64,000 bases of DNA from Streptomyces sp. ISL-11. GTDB lineage: Bacteria > Actinomycetota > Actinomycetes > Streptomycetales > Streptomycetaceae. This document shows positions 34,187 through 44,668 of the stretch, piece after piece. Numbering within the stretch: position 1 is the first letter of the stretch; every line of letters starts with the position of its first letter. The notes beneath the pieces were generated by a model that saw only the letters and a list, made by a program, of their open reading frames with translations, did not search any database and was not told the origin of the DNA. Made by a program: the position numbers and the translations under genes. The stretch is taken from contig NZ_JAGGOL010000133.1 in NCBI RefSeq assembly GCF_018614525.1, positions 1-64,000 on the forward strand, written 5' to 3'.

Positions 34187-35527
34187 GTGAACGTGAGTAC
34201 CGCTCCGTCCTCCCGTTCCGCCCAGGCCAGCACGGCACGCCGCCGGGCAGTGATCGACGCCCTGCGCCGCGGCGCCGTACCCGAGACCGGGCTGGATCTG
34301 CTGGCCACCGGCCTGGGCCGGTTCGAGACAGCACTCGACGACGAGTTGAACGCGGTGGCTTCCGGGGCCTCGGTCTTCAAGGCCGTACGCGGCGAGTACG
34401 GCTCCGGCAAGACGTTCTTCACCCGGTGGCTGGGTGAGCGGGCCAAGCGGCTCGGCTTCGCCGTGGCCGAGGTCCAGATCTCGGAGACCGAAACGCCCCT
34501 CCACAGGCTTGAGTCCGTCTACCGGCGCCTGACCGAGCGGCTGTCCACGGCGAGCTTCCCTCCCAGTGCGCTGAGGCCGGTGGTGGATGCCTGGTTCTAC
34601 GCTCTGGAGGAGGACGCTCTCGCGGCCGGAGCGCGTGAGGAGGATCTCGCCGATGAGGTCGAGATACTTCTAGCCGCACGACTCGCCGAGGTGTCCCGGC
34701 ACGCCCCGTCCTTCGCGACCGCCCTGCGCGGTTACCGGTCGGCTCTTGCCGCGGGCGACGAGGCCACAGCCGCCGCCGTCCTGGCCTGGCTGGGTGGACA
34801 ACCGCACGTCGCCGCGGCCGCACGTCGATCGGCCGGAGTACGCGGCGACCTCGACCACTTCGGCGCGCTTGGGTTCCTGCAGGGCCTGCTGACCGTGCTG
34901 CGCGACTCGGGGCACCGGGGACTGTTCATGGTCCTGGACGAGGTGGAGACGCTCCAGCGCGTGCGGTCGGATGCCCGGGACAAGGCGCTCAACGCACTGC
35001 GTCAACTCATCGACGAGGTGCACTCGGGGCGCTTCCCCGGCCTTTACCTGGTGATCACCGGAACCCCCGCGTTCTACGACGGCCGCCAGGGCGTCCAGCG
35101 CCTCGCGCCCCTGGCCCAACGCCTGGCCACCGACTTCACCACCGATCCGCGCTTCGACAATCCTCGCGCGGTACAGCTCCGGCTGCCCGGCTTCACCCAG
35201 GAATCGCTCATAGAACTGGGGGGCTCCATCCGGGACCTGTACATGGCCGGCGCCACCGCCCCCGATCGCATCGCGGCGCTCGCCAGTGACGCATACATCG
35301 CAGAGCTCGCCGGTGCCGTCGGCGGAGCCCTGGGTGGGAAAACCGGTGTCGCGCCCAGGCTGTTCCTGAAGAAGCTCGTCGGTGACGTACTCGACCGCAT
35401 CGACCAGTTCGAGGATTTCGATCCCCGGCGCCACTACCAGTTGACCATCATCAACAGCGAAATGACGGACGTGGAACGGAATCTGACGGTCGCAGTCTCG
35501 GCTGATGACATCGCGCTGGATGTGTGA
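34187..35527 (+). CDS. brxD: BrxD, BREX type 2 ATP-binding protein
   Basis: 446 aa from GTG 34187 (GGGA 5 nt upstream; GTG 34193 is an alternative, and the open frame reaches back to 34013 without a good start). Walker A is GEYGSGKTFF (Lys75) and Walker B is LFMVLDEVETLQ, with a sensor-like LVITGTPAFYDG. This fits the DUF2791/BrxD ATPases of BREX type 2. It is the first gene after the embedded antisense pair and is coupled to brxHI. An AAA-type role in assembling or powering the BREX complex is assumed from the family. Confidence 0.88.
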   Translation: MNVSTAPSSRSAQASTARRRAVIDALRRGAVPETGLDLLATGLGRFETALDDELNAVASGASVFKAVRGEYGSGKTFFTRWLGERAKRLGFAVAEVQISETETPLHRLESVYRRLTERLSTASFPPSALRPVVDAWFYALEEDALAAGAREEDLADEVEILLAARLAEVSRHAPSFATALRGYRSALAAGDEATAAAVLAWLGGQPHVAAAARRSAGVRGDLDHFGALGFLQGLLTVLRDSGHRGLFMVLDEVETLQRVRSDARDKALNALRQLIDEVHSGRFPGLYLVITGTPAFYDGRQGVQRLAPLAQRLATDFTTDPRFDNPRAVQLRLPGFTQESLIELGGSIRDLYMAGATAPDRIAALASDAYIAELAGAVGGALGGKTGVAPRLFLKKLVGDVLDRIDQFEDFDPRRHYQLTIINSEMTDVERNLTVAVSADDIALDV

Positions 35528-37719
35528 TGGCCACCGCGGACAGTCCGAGTCGTGATTCCCTCGCCCCGAACATGACCGACCCGGCCGACCCGGCCGACCG
35601 CCTCGATCCGGTCGTACTCCACCATGTGGTCAACACCCTCGGCTGGCCGGACCTGCGGCCATTTCAGCGGGCCGCGATCAATCCACTGATGGACGGCGAG
35701 GACGCCGTACTGCTCGCCCCGACCGCGGGAGGAAAGACCGAGGCCGCCTGCTTCCCGATCCTTTCCGCCATGGCCGGACAGGGCTGGACCGGCGCATCGG
35801 TGCTCTACCTGTGTCCGCTCAAGGCGCTGCTCAACAACTTGGTAACACGCGTCGACTCGTACGCTCAATGGCTGGGTCGACGCGCCGGCCTGTGGCACGG
35901 CGACACCAGGGAATCGCAACGGCAGCGCATTCGCACCGATCCTCCAGACGTCCTGCTCACCACGCCGGAGTCGCTGGAAGCCATGCTCATCGGTGTGAAG
36001 ACCGACCACGCGCAGCTACTGGGCAGCGTACGAGCGGTCATCATCGACGAGGTGCACGCCTTCGCGGGCGACGACCGCGGCTGGCACCTCCTGGCTGTTC
36101 TGGAACGATTGCAGCGGGTCACCGGACGTCCGCTCCAACGGATCGGGCTGTCGGCAACCGTCGGGAACCCTCAGCAGCTCCTGACGTGGCTGCAGGGATC
36201 CGGTGCCGGGGAGCGGCCGGGCAGAGTCGTCGCTCCACCCCTCGCCGACGCGCCCGGTGCGGCCTCGGGCCGTACTCGCCCGGCCGGCGACGTGGAACTC
36301 GATTACGTCGGCTCCCTCGACAACGCCGCCAAACTCATCGCAGCACTGCACAAGGGCGAGAAGCGCCTGGTGTTCTGCGACTCCCGGCGCCAGGTGGAGC
36401 AGTTGGGCGCGGCCCTCCGCGCACGCGACGTCACCGTGTTCCTGTCGCACGCCTCGTTGGCAGCGGAGGAGCGGGCCAGGTCGGAACAGGCATTCGCGGA
36501 AGCACGCGACTGCGTCATCGTCTCCACCTCCACCCTGGAACTCGGCATCGACGTAGGGGACCTGGACCGCGTCATCCAGATCGACGCACCCGGCACGGTG
36601 GCCTCGTTCCTTCAGCGTCTCGGACGGACGGGCCGACGGCCGGGATCCACACGCAACTGCCTGTATCTCGCGACACGCAAGGACAGCCTGTTGCAGGCGG
36701 CCGCACTGCTCCTGCTCTGGGGGCAGGGCTGGGTCGAGCCGGTGACGGCACCACCCCAGCCCCGGCACTTGGTGGCACAGCAGCTGCTCGCCGCCGTACT
36801 CCAGGAGCACAAGGTCGGCGACCAGTTGTGGTCCGAGCAGTGGAACGGACTGGCTCCTTTCGACCGCTCGGCAGCTCCTGTCCTGCGCTATTTGGTGAGC
36901 AAGGGCTTCCTTGACGAGGATGGCGGGATGCTGTTCGTCGGCCCAGAGGCCGAGCGGCGTTTCGGCCGGCGCCACTTCATCGAGCTGACCGCCTCCTTCA
37001 CGGCTCCCCCTCAGTTCACCGTTTTGTCGGGGCGTAAAGAGATCGGGCAGACAGACCCCGCCGTCCTGACCGAAGAACGGGCGGGGCCGCGTCGCTTGCT
37101 GCTGGCCGGCCGCAGCTGGCAGGTGACCTTCATCGACTGGGGACGCAAACGGGTCTTCGTCGAGCCGGTGAACAGCGGCGGAGTCGCCAAATGGACCAGC
37201 GGATCACTCGGCGGCCTCTCGTACACGCTCACCCGCGCCATGCGCGAGGTACTCCTGGGAGCCGACCCTCCGGTCTCTCTGACCCGCCGGGCAGCGGTAT
37301 GCCTGACCGAATGGCGGCAGGACGACGCACCTGGCGTCGTGCACCCCGGCGGAACGCTGGTGACACGGACGGGCCCGGACGTGCGGTGGTGGACCTGGGC
37401 CGGGTATCGAGCCAATGCCACGCTTACGGCGACGCTGTCATCCGTCGCCGATCCCGTTCAACGCCCGACGGACTGCTACGTCCGGCTGCGGGAGGATCTG
37501 ACGCCCGACACTTGGCGCGCGGCCCGGGACAGGACCGACGGAGGCGCGGCATTGGTGCTGCCGGACGTGGACCACCGTGCGGTGCACGGTTTGAAGTTCT
37601 CCGCCGCGCTGCCACAGCGGCTCGCGGTGGCGACAGTCGCAGCCCGGCTCGCGGACTTCGAAGGCGCGCGGGCAGCGCTGGCGGAGCGGGTGCGCTTCCA
37701 TGTCAGCCCCTCCGGCTGA
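35524..37719 (+). CDS. brxHI: BrxHI, Lhr-like DEVH helicase of BREX type 2
   Basis: 731 aa from GTG 35524 (GTGA overlap with brxD; ATG 35527 is an alternative). Superfamily 2 motifs in order: Q-like PFQRAAINPL, Walker A PTAGGKTEA (Lys71), LYLCPLKALLNNL, LLTTPESLEAML, the DEVH box IIDEVHAF, GLSATVGN, LVFCDSRRQVEQL, STSTLELGIDVGDLD and FLQRLGRTGRRPGS. The C-terminal part is the Lhr-type extension. BrxHI is the type 2-specific BREX helicase, so its presence after brxD completes the canonical six-gene set. Confidence 0.92.
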   Translation: MMATADSPSRDSLAPNMTDPADPADRLDPVVLHHVVNTLGWPDLRPFQRAAINPLMDGEDAVLLAPTAGGKTEAACFPILSAMAGQGWTGASVLYLCPLKALLNNLVTRVDSYAQWLGRRAGLWHGDTRESQRQRIRTDPPDVLLTTPESLEAMLIGVKTDHAQLLGSVRAVIIDEVHAFAGDDRGWHLLAVLERLQRVTGRPLQRIGLSATVGNPQQLLTWLQGSGAGERPGRVVAPPLADAPGAASGRTRPAGDVELDYVGSLDNAAKLIAALHKGEKRLVFCDSRRQVEQLGAALRARDVTVFLSHASLAAEERARSEQAFAEARDCVIVSTSTLELGIDVGDLDRVIQIDAPGTVASFLQRLGRTGRRPGSTRNCLYLATRKDSLLQAAALLLLWGQGWVEPVTAPPQPRHLVAQQLLAAVLQEHKVGDQLWSEQWNGLAPFDRSAAPVLRYLVSKGFLDEDGGMLFVGPEAERRFGRRHFIELTASFTAPPQFTVLSGRKEIGQTDPAVLTEERAGPRRLLLAGRSWQVTFIDWGRKRVFVEPVNSGGVAKWTSGSLGGLSYTLTRAMREVLLGADPPVSLTRRAAVCLTEWRQDDAPGVVHPGGTLVTRTGPDVRWWTWAGYRANATLTATLSSVADPVQRPTDCYVRLREDLTPDTWRAARDRTDGGAALVLPDVDHRAVHGLKFSAALPQRLAVATVAARLADFEGARAALAERVRFHVSPSG

Positions 37720-37821
37720 CGGCACCGGCGCGTGCAGCGCACCGACCTGGTGCAGCGCGGCACCCTGGGCCACGCCTACCCCATGTGCTTCCGACGCGCG
37801 TCGGCGTGATGACCATCGCCA

Positions 37822-40800
37822 GTGCGCCGTCCCATCCCCACGGGTAGATTTGCCACCCTCGGGGGCGAGTTACGGACATGGGGGCGGCAGGTGGGGTGGC
37901 GCGAGGAGATCGCGGCTGCACTCGATGAGTGGATCCGCGTCGAGGGTGGCGCCGGCAGACAACCCCGCTGGCAACGAGTCGGCCGAGCGGCGCGCACCGG
38001 GGAGCCTGGCACGTACGTGGTGGACCTGCGTGGCTCCGACATCGGACCCGACCAGCTCGACAGCTTGCGGCTCGCCGGGCCGGAGTACGGCGGCGTCGAA
38101 TCGGACGGCTTCACCGTCTCCGAGATAGTGCAGAACGGTTCCCTGCTGACCGTACGGGTGGCCCGTTTCGCCGAGCTCACCGACCCGCACCTGTGGATGC
38201 TGAAGCAGCCGCCCACCTTCCTCATCGAGGCCCTGCGGGACGGTATCGCGGGACTCGGCGAACACCCTCTGGCCGCTGCTCTGGCAGCCGGCACCATCGG
38301 CGGCCCCCGGTCGAAGGCAGTGGCCCCGCCCGGCTTCCACCCCGCCCAGCGGGACGCGTACCAGGCTTGCCTCGGAGAAGGGGTGCACCTGGTCTGGGGA
38401 CCGCCGGGGACAGGAAAGACCACGGTGCTCCGGCGAGCCATCAGCGATCTCATAGCCCGGGGCGACCGGGTACTCCTCGTGTCCGCGACCAACATCGCCG
38501 TGGACAACGCCCTGCTGGGCGTGATCCGGGACCGGCAGCACGGCCCGGGAGACATCGTCCGGGTCGGCCCGCCGCATCTCAAGGAAGTCGCCGAGGACCC
38601 CTCCGTCTCCCTGCCGCTGATGGTCAGGGCGCGGCTGGCCGAGACCGCCGGGCGACGCAGCTCGGTTGAGGCCGAACTCATCGCCATCAAGGACCGGGCA
38701 GCCGTGCTGGCCTCCCTGGACAGCACCCTGGCCGGCTTCGACGCCGCCGCCTATTTCTCGGCGCTGAAGCTGCTGCGCTCGCCGGGTGGGGACCTGGCGT
38801 CAGCACGGTCCCGGGCGGAGGAGACACGACGGCAGCACTCCGAGGCAGTGCGGCTGTACGAGGAAGCGGTCACCGCGGCGCAGGCTGCCATCGCCCGCAA
38901 CGAGGCGGCCGAGGCCTCCCGTGAGCAGTGGCGCCAAGTGGACCGCTTGTGCGGCGAGGTGACCGAAGTACGCAAGGCGGCCGAACTCCGCGAGGCGTCC
39001 GCGCTGCTGGCGGCGGGCCGCTGCGATCCGCTGCGGGAGGAACTGGACGCCCTCGAAGCCAAGGGTTCATGGGCGAAGCGGCGAGCCCGCGACAGAATCA
39101 CAGAGCTCCGGCAGCGGCTGGCCGATGCCGAACGTTCTGCCGCCGCTGCCAAAGAGGCGGCGCACGAGGCGCGGAACACGGCTACGACCCATATCGCGAC
39201 TATCGGTGCCAGGATCACCACACTGGTCGACGCCATCCCTCTCACGCGCGAACAAGCTGCATCCCTCGCGGCCGACGCCGATGCGGGCCTGGCCTCGTCG
39301 GAGCACGCACGACAGCACTGCGACCACTGCGAGCGGGAGGTGACCCGGACCGCTGAGGTCGCGGTTCGGGCCGAACAGGCCCATGAGCTGACCGAGCAGG
39401 CCAACCGCAAGGGCCGGCCCGCCCAGCTCGACCGGGCGCGTCGACTGCGGCCGGGTGTGACCGCCGACGACGCTCGCCGCCCCGGGCTGGAGAAGGAGTA
39501 CCAGGAGGTCCAGGAGGAGTACGAACGGTTGGCCCGTAACGCCCAGGGCGAGATCATCAAGAGTGCCAAGCTGGTTGCGACCACGCTGGCCCGGTTCCGC
39601 ACCAACCGGGCCGTCTTCGAGGGCCCGTACGACGTCGTACTCGTGGACGAAGCCGGTGCCGCGACCCTCCCTGAAGTCCTGCTCGCTACAGGCAAGGCCG
39701 GTCGCGCCACCATCCTGCTCGGGGACTTCATGCAGCTGGGTGCCGTCGTCCCAACGGAACTGAGGGACCAGGAGCGTGCCGACATCAAGCGCTGGCTGCT
39801 CCCGGACGTGTTCGCGCACTGCGGCATCGTCGAGCCGTCCGACGCACAGCGCCACCCCGCCTGCATCACCCTCACCGAGCAGCACCGCTTCGGCCCGGCC
39901 GTCATGCAGCTGGCCAACGACCTCGCGTATGGGGGCGTGCTGGGCGGTGGCGCCCAAACGCGAGTGCAACGCACACCGAACGACCCTGAGATCGTGCTGA
40001 TCGACACGGATGGACTCCACGAGCTGGCAAGGCCCCACCTGACGGGCAGCCGCAGCGGCTGGTGGCCGGCCGGCCCACTGATCGCCCGGGCCCTGGTGGA
40101 GCTGCATGGCGAGCTGGGCGAGGACACAGGCGTGGTCACCCCGTACCGGGTCCAGTCCGATGCCACCCTGGAAGCCCTGCGGGACGTCGAGGGGCCGACA
40201 AAGCACACGCCGGCCGAGGTCGGCACGGCGCACAAGTTCCAGGGGCGGGAATTCGACATCGTCGTCTTCGACACGGTGGAGGGCGACCGGAGCAGCCGCC
40301 CGCTGTGGGATGGCCAACGCCCACCGTCAGCCCTCACCGTCCCCCTGGCCCCGCGACGGCGTCCGCCTCTTCAATGTCGCCGTCACCCGGGTGAAGACCC
40401 GGCTCTACGTCATTGCCAGCATGGAGCGCCTCAAGGCCGCGGGGGCGGCTACGGCTCTGGGACAGGTCGCCGCCCTCATCGGCACACCGGGGGTCCGGGT
40501 CCTGCACGCCAGGAATCTGATCACCCCGCCGACCGCTCCCGTACCGTACCGGGGCGAGTTCGGCAGCGCGCTCGCGGACGTACTGAGCCGACACATCGAG
40601 GTGACAGAGGTCGATGACGAGCGTGACTTCTACCGAACGTTCTCGGAGGAAATCCGGCGCGCGCGGCGGTCACTGTGGCTGTGGGCTCCCTGGGTCGCGG
40701 GCCGCCTCCGCACACTCCTGCCGGACCTTCGAGCAGCCGCCGACCGAGGCGTGCGAATCAGCGTCTTCATCCGCGACGACACCGACCAGCTCCAGAAGCG

Positions 40801-41185
40801 GCAGGACAACCAGGCGCTGATCTCGAACCTGCGGGCGGTGGCGCAATCGGTGGTGCCCATGAACGTCATGCACCAGAAGATCGCCGTGGTCGACGAGCAG
40901 ACGGTCATGCTCGGCAGCCTCAACGTGCTCTCGCAGAGCTGGACCCGGGAGATCATGCTGACGATGCGAGGCGCTCACTTCGCCCGGAAACTGCTGGAGC
41001 ACGAGCACGCCGAGACCTTCGCGGCCCCACCGAAGTGCGGGCGCTGCAAGGGCGGCGAGATCGAAATCCGCCGCCGCAAGAACGGCACCTGGTTCTGGCG
41101 CTGCTACGCCACCGCCTGCAAGACCACGCCGAACGGCGGGATCAACGCCTGGACCCAGAACATCCGGATGCAGCCGGGGCGGTGA
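37822..41185 (+). pseudogene. SF1 (Upf1/DNA2-like) helicase-PLD nuclease-zinc ribbon protein, split by a frameshift
   Basis: Two frames together encode one protein of about 1,120 aa. Frame 1 (37822-40617; GTG 37891 is an alternative start) has Walker A GPPGTGKTTVL, a long Ala/Glu-rich coiled-coil insertion, VVLVDEAGAATLPE, the motif III-like TILLGDFMQLGAVVP, and GTAHKFQGREFDIVVFDTVEG. The family then expects GVRLFNVAVTRVKTRLYVI, which lies one base out of register (+1). The break falls between about 40300 and 40345, near TGGGATGG or the CCCCC run. Frame 2 continues to 41185 with the phospholipase D motif HQKIAVVDEQTVMLGSLN and a four-Cys zinc ribbon (CGRCKGG to CYATAC). It could be a recent mutation, a sequencing error or programmed frameshifting. 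Confidence 0.8.
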
Positions 41186-41416
41186 ACCCGGGCTCCGGGT
41201 CGGCCAAGCCGTGAACCTCGTCGAAATCCGCAATGAGCTCGTCCAGGTCGCCGCGCACGGCTCAAAGACCACGACACTCGGCACTTTCACGGCAGAACCC
41301 GCCTACCGGATGGACAGCCACGCCCTGGGGGCCTGATCCACGCCCTGTTCTAGGATGGCAGGAACCATCTCAGCGGCCCGACGGGCTTCCGCTCCGCTTC
41401 CGCGGAACCGAAGGAC

Positions 41417-41459
41417 ATGCCCCCACCCGCACGAGCTACTTCGTGCTGCCTGGGGGCAT
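41417..41459 (+). promoter_or_regulatory. Nested perfect hairpin just upstream of the nuclease-helicase start
   Basis: ATGCCCCCA (41417-41425) pairs with TGGGGGCAT (41451-41459), and inside it GCACGA (41429-41434) pairs with TCGTGC (41441-41446) around a 6-nt loop. The right outer arm contains the GGGGG that would serve as ribosome-binding site for TTG 41463. The structure could therefore hide that site or act as an attenuator. Confidence 0.55.
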
Positions 41460-41462
41460 TTC

Positions 41463-43331
41463 TTGCTGTTCCGTGAGTCCGCGGCGTCCTTGGCCAACCG
41501 CACCCACCTCGAGGGACGGCTGGCGGAACTCCTGACCGAGAACTTCCTGCACAAGCACCGCCACCGGCCTCAGCCGTCGGAAGTGCGCTCCTGGGAACGC
41601 AGCATCCCCGCACTGACCAACGCGCTCGTCGAAGCCGGGCTCGGCGAGGTCGAAATGCTCCTGGAATACGGGCTGCCTCTGACCAGCAAACGCGCGGACG
41701 TGATACTGGCCGGCGTGCATCCGGTCACCGGTGAGCCGTCGTACGTGGTGGTCGAGCTCAAGCAGTGGAGCGAGGCCTACCCGGAGGACGACGATCCGCT
41801 GCGGTGCCGCGTTCCCGCCTACCCGGAGCCGGTCCTCAACCCGATCGAGCAAGTACGCGGTTACTGCGACTACCTGATCTCGTTCAACGGAGCGCTGGAA
41901 CGGGTCCCGCAGTCGGTCGCGGGGGTGGCCTACCTGCACAATGCGACCGAGTTCGGAGTGGCGGGGCTGCGCGCCGTCACGGAGGACGACCGGGGCCGGA
42001 TGTTCACCGGCGAGCAGCGCGGCGCCTTTCTGGGCTACCTGCGTTCCAGGCTGGCGGAGAAGCCGGGCGCCGAGGCAGCCGACGCGCTGCTGCAGGGCAA
42101 GGTCCGGCCGTCGAGGCAACTGATGGCCGTTGCTGCCGAAGAGGTGCGCAACCGGGAACAGTTCGTCCTGCTGGACGAGCAGCGGCTCGCCTACGAGACG
42201 GTGATGTCGGCAGTCCGACGGGCCCGGCGGTCCAACCACAAGCAGGTGGTCGTGGTGGCCGGCGGCCCCGGCTCCGGCAAGAGCGTGATCGCCCTGTCCC
42301 TGCTGGGCGATCTCTACCGACGCGGGGTCCCCGCCCTGCACGCCACCGGATCACAGTCATTCACCAAGACCATGCGCAAAGTCGCGGGTGCCCGGAAGCC
42401 CGAGGTCCAGAGGCTCTTCCGCTACTTCAACAGCTTCATGGAGGCCGAGCCCAACGACCTCGACGTGCTCGTCTGCGACGAGGCACACCGCCTCCGCAAG
42501 ACCTCCGCCAACCGCTACACCAAGGCCGCGCTACGCACCGGCCGCCCTCAAGTGGTGGAGCTGATGGACGCCGCTCGTGTACCGGTGTTCCTGCTGGACC
42601 AGCACCAGGTCGTGCGGCCGGGCGAGATGGGGACGGTGGAGCAGATCCAGGAGGCCGCGGCCGAACGGGGTCTCGAGTGCACGGTCGTGGAGCTGGACAG
42701 CCAGTTCCGGTGCGGCGGCAGTGACGCTTACCTGAGCTGGGTGACCGGCCTCCTGGGGCTGGACGGTGGCCCTGCCGTGTGGGAGCCGGACGGCAAGGTA
42801 CAACTGCTGACCGCCGACAGCCCCCAGGAGCTGGAGGACTTTCTCGCCTCACGACGGGCCCAGAACTACGGCGCCCGGATGTCCGCCGGCTACTGCTGGA
42901 AGTGGACGACGAAGATCACTCCCAGCATGTCCGCCCTGCCCGCCGATGTGGTCATCGGTGACTGGGCGAGGCCGTGGAACCTCTACGGCGACCGCGCCTT
43001 CCTCGGTGCTCCGCCCGCGCCTCTCTGGGCCACAGACCCCGCCGGTTTCGGGCAGATCGGCTGCGTCTACACCGCGCAGGGCTTCGAGTACGACTGGTCG
43101 GGCGTGATCATGGGGCCGGACCTGGTCTGGCGGACCGACCGATGGGTGGTCGACCGCACCGCGTCGAAGGACCCTTCCTTCACCAGAGCGACACCGGACG
43201 AGGACATCGATCGCCTCGTCCGCAACACCTACAAGGTGCTTCTCACCCGGGGCATGATCGGGACGATCGTCTACTCGACAGACCCGGAGACCCGCGAGAA
43301 GCTCCGCTCCCTGATCCCTCCGACGCGCTAG
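41463..43331 (+). CDS. PD-(D/E)XK nuclease-DUF2075 helicase fusion
   Basis: 622 aa from TTG 41463 (GGGGG 6 nt upstream). The frame is open to ATG 41355, but conserved-looking sequence begins at LLFRESAASLANR. Residues about 60-130 read as a PD-(D/E)XK nuclease: EMLLEYGLPLTSKRADVIL then YVVVELKQW (D...E-x-K). The second half is the DUF2075/Schlafen group 3-type helicase: GGPGSGKSVIALSLL, VLVCDEAHRLRK, VVELDSQFRCGGSDAYL, GCVYTAQGFEYDWSGVI and NTYKVLLTRGM. Such nuclease-helicases are found in defence islands. This one follows the helicase-PLD gene on the same strand as the pgl genes. Confidence 0.85.
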   Translation: MLFRESAASLANRTHLEGRLAELLTENFLHKHRHRPQPSEVRSWERSIPALTNALVEAGLGEVEMLLEYGLPLTSKRADVILAGVHPVTGEPSYVVVELKQWSEAYPEDDDPLRCRVPAYPEPVLNPIEQVRGYCDYLISFNGALERVPQSVAGVAYLHNATEFGVAGLRAVTEDDRGRMFTGEQRGAFLGYLRSRLAEKPGAEAADALLQGKVRPSRQLMAVAAEEVRNREQFVLLDEQRLAYETVMSAVRRARRSNHKQVVVVAGGPGSGKSVIALSLLGDLYRRGVPALHATGSQSFTKTMRKVAGARKPEVQRLFRYFNSFMEAEPNDLDVLVCDEAHRLRKTSANRYTKAALRTGRPQVVELMDAARVPVFLLDQHQVVRPGEMGTVEQIQEAAAERGLECTVVELDSQFRCGGSDAYLSWVTGLLGLDGGPAVWEPDGKVQLLTADSPQELEDFLASRRAQNYGARMSAGYCWKWTTKITPSMSALPADVVIGDWARPWNLYGDRAFLGAPPAPLWATDPAGFGQIGCVYTAQGFEYDWSGVIMGPDLVWRTDRWVVDRTASKDPSFTRATPDEDIDRLVRNTYKVLLTRGMIGTIVYSTDPETREKLRSLIPPTR

Positions 43332-43332
43332 G

Positions 43333-43600
43333 TGTGTTGACCCGCAGCGTTGTTCACACGGCTGATGGGTGGGTGTCCGCCGAGTGTTCGACCTTGGCGT
43401 TGGTCTGTGGCCGGTAGGCGCGAGTGAGCTTGCCGGCCGTGCCGAGACCGGCCAGGGCTTGTTGCCAGGCCATGCCTTGCGGTAGGCCCAAGCGTTGTCC
43501 GTGAGCACACGCTCGATGCGGGTGATGCCGTGGATGCGGAAGAACGCGGCCGCGCGGGTGAGGAAGCCCGCACAGGTCGCGACCTTCTCGGAATATCGAC
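43333..43600 (-). pseudogene. Remnant of an IS481/IS3-type transposase
   Basis: On the minus strand, pieces of a DDE integrase core survive in different frames: FLTRAAAFFRIHGITRIERV, LTDNAWAYRK and LTRAYRPQTNAKVE. The usual catalytic Glu region after YRPQTN is interrupted and the N-terminal half is missing. The outer edge (43333-43357, GTTGACCCGCAGCGTTGTTCAC) resembles an IS481 terminal repeat. The element is dead and marks the right border of the defence genes. Confidence 0.75.
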
Positions 43601-43770
43601 CCAGCGCGCAACAGTGTCACGGTCAATGAAAGTGTGTCGCTGACCAGCTCGTTGTCCTGGTCACGGGGCGGGATGATCAACGGCCTGGCCCTGCCACCTG
43701 CGGCGGACGCTCCGACTGGCCACGAAATGCCCTCGCTGCTCCCAGCCTCCCTCGGTAGCGTCCCGAAGGT

Positions 43771-44054
43771 ATGACGGCTCTTCCCTTCTTCACCTTCATC
43801 CGCCAGTTCGACGGACTCAGCTACCGCTTCGAACGCGCCGGCGAACACCACGGTCGAACACCTACCGCCGCGCGGACGCGCAGGTGTCGTGTGTCTGGGA
43901 GCCAGCCAGCGGCTGGCGCTGCGAGGACACTGGCTGTGATGTCGTCAATCGGCCCCGGCGTGACGGCCCGAAATGGACCCGATTCGTGAAGATCAATGAC
44001 GGTACGAAGCGGCTCCAGCGCGAGCCGCTGCACGAGTCCGGTGGGGCCGGCTGA
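43771..44054 (+). pseudogene. Probable frameshifted small gene of unknown function
   Basis: From ATG 43771, MTALPFFTFIRQFDGLSYRF leads into ERAGEHHGR. At about 43860 the sensible continuation moves to another frame (NTYRRADAQVSCVWEPASG, WRCEDTGCDVV) and ends at TGA 44052-44054. Both parts have protein-like composition, which suggests one small gene of about 95 aa broken by a single indel. No family was assigned. Between 43601 and 43770, and from 44055 to 44191, I see no gene. Confidence 0.4.
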
Positions 44055-44668
44055 AGCCGTCCCTCCACGAGCGGGGTCGCCGCAAGTCCTCCTGGGAGTC
44101 CGCCAACGGCGTCACGGCCGGCCAGGGGCGTCAGCCCTGGGACCTGCCAGTATGAGCACGTTCGAGTCGGTCCTCGTGGCTTGGAGATTTGATGCGTGCA
44201 GGTGTCGTGGTCGCCGCTCACCCCGGTGTGGAGGATCTCGCCGTGCGGGCCGAGGAATTGGGCTTGCACAGCTTCTGGGTGAACGACACCCCGATGGTTC
44301 ACGGTGACCCCCTCGTCGCCTTGAGCCTGTGTGCGAAGGCCACCCGGCGCATCAAGCTCGGTATCGGCGTGACCTCACCGGCGCTGCGCTCGGCCCCGGC
44401 CGCAGCGAGCGGGATCGCCAGCCTCAATGCCTTGGCGCCGGGCCGGATCATCTGCGGGGTGGGCACCGCCCGGCGCACCTTGGGCATGCCGCCGACCGCG
44501 GCGTCCGCGCTGGAGAGTTTCACCGCGGGGCTGCAGGATCTGTGTGCCGGGCGCTCGACCGAGTACCGCGAAGGTGACCGGGTCCGCGACATCCGGTTCC
44601 TCCACGCCGGGGCGCACGTGAACACCACCGATCCGATCGAGTTCGTCGTGGCCGCGCTCGGATCCAAG

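Noticed and set aside
43354..43851. 165-codon minus-strand frame as an intact gene
   Set aside because: Only its C-terminal RAYRPQTNAKVE is transposase-like; the remainder crosses non-coding DNA, so it is part of the IS481 remnant.
43862..44302. 146-codon minus-strand frame beside the LLM gene
   Set aside because: It overlaps the LLM start in antisense and has no domain or ribosome-binding site.
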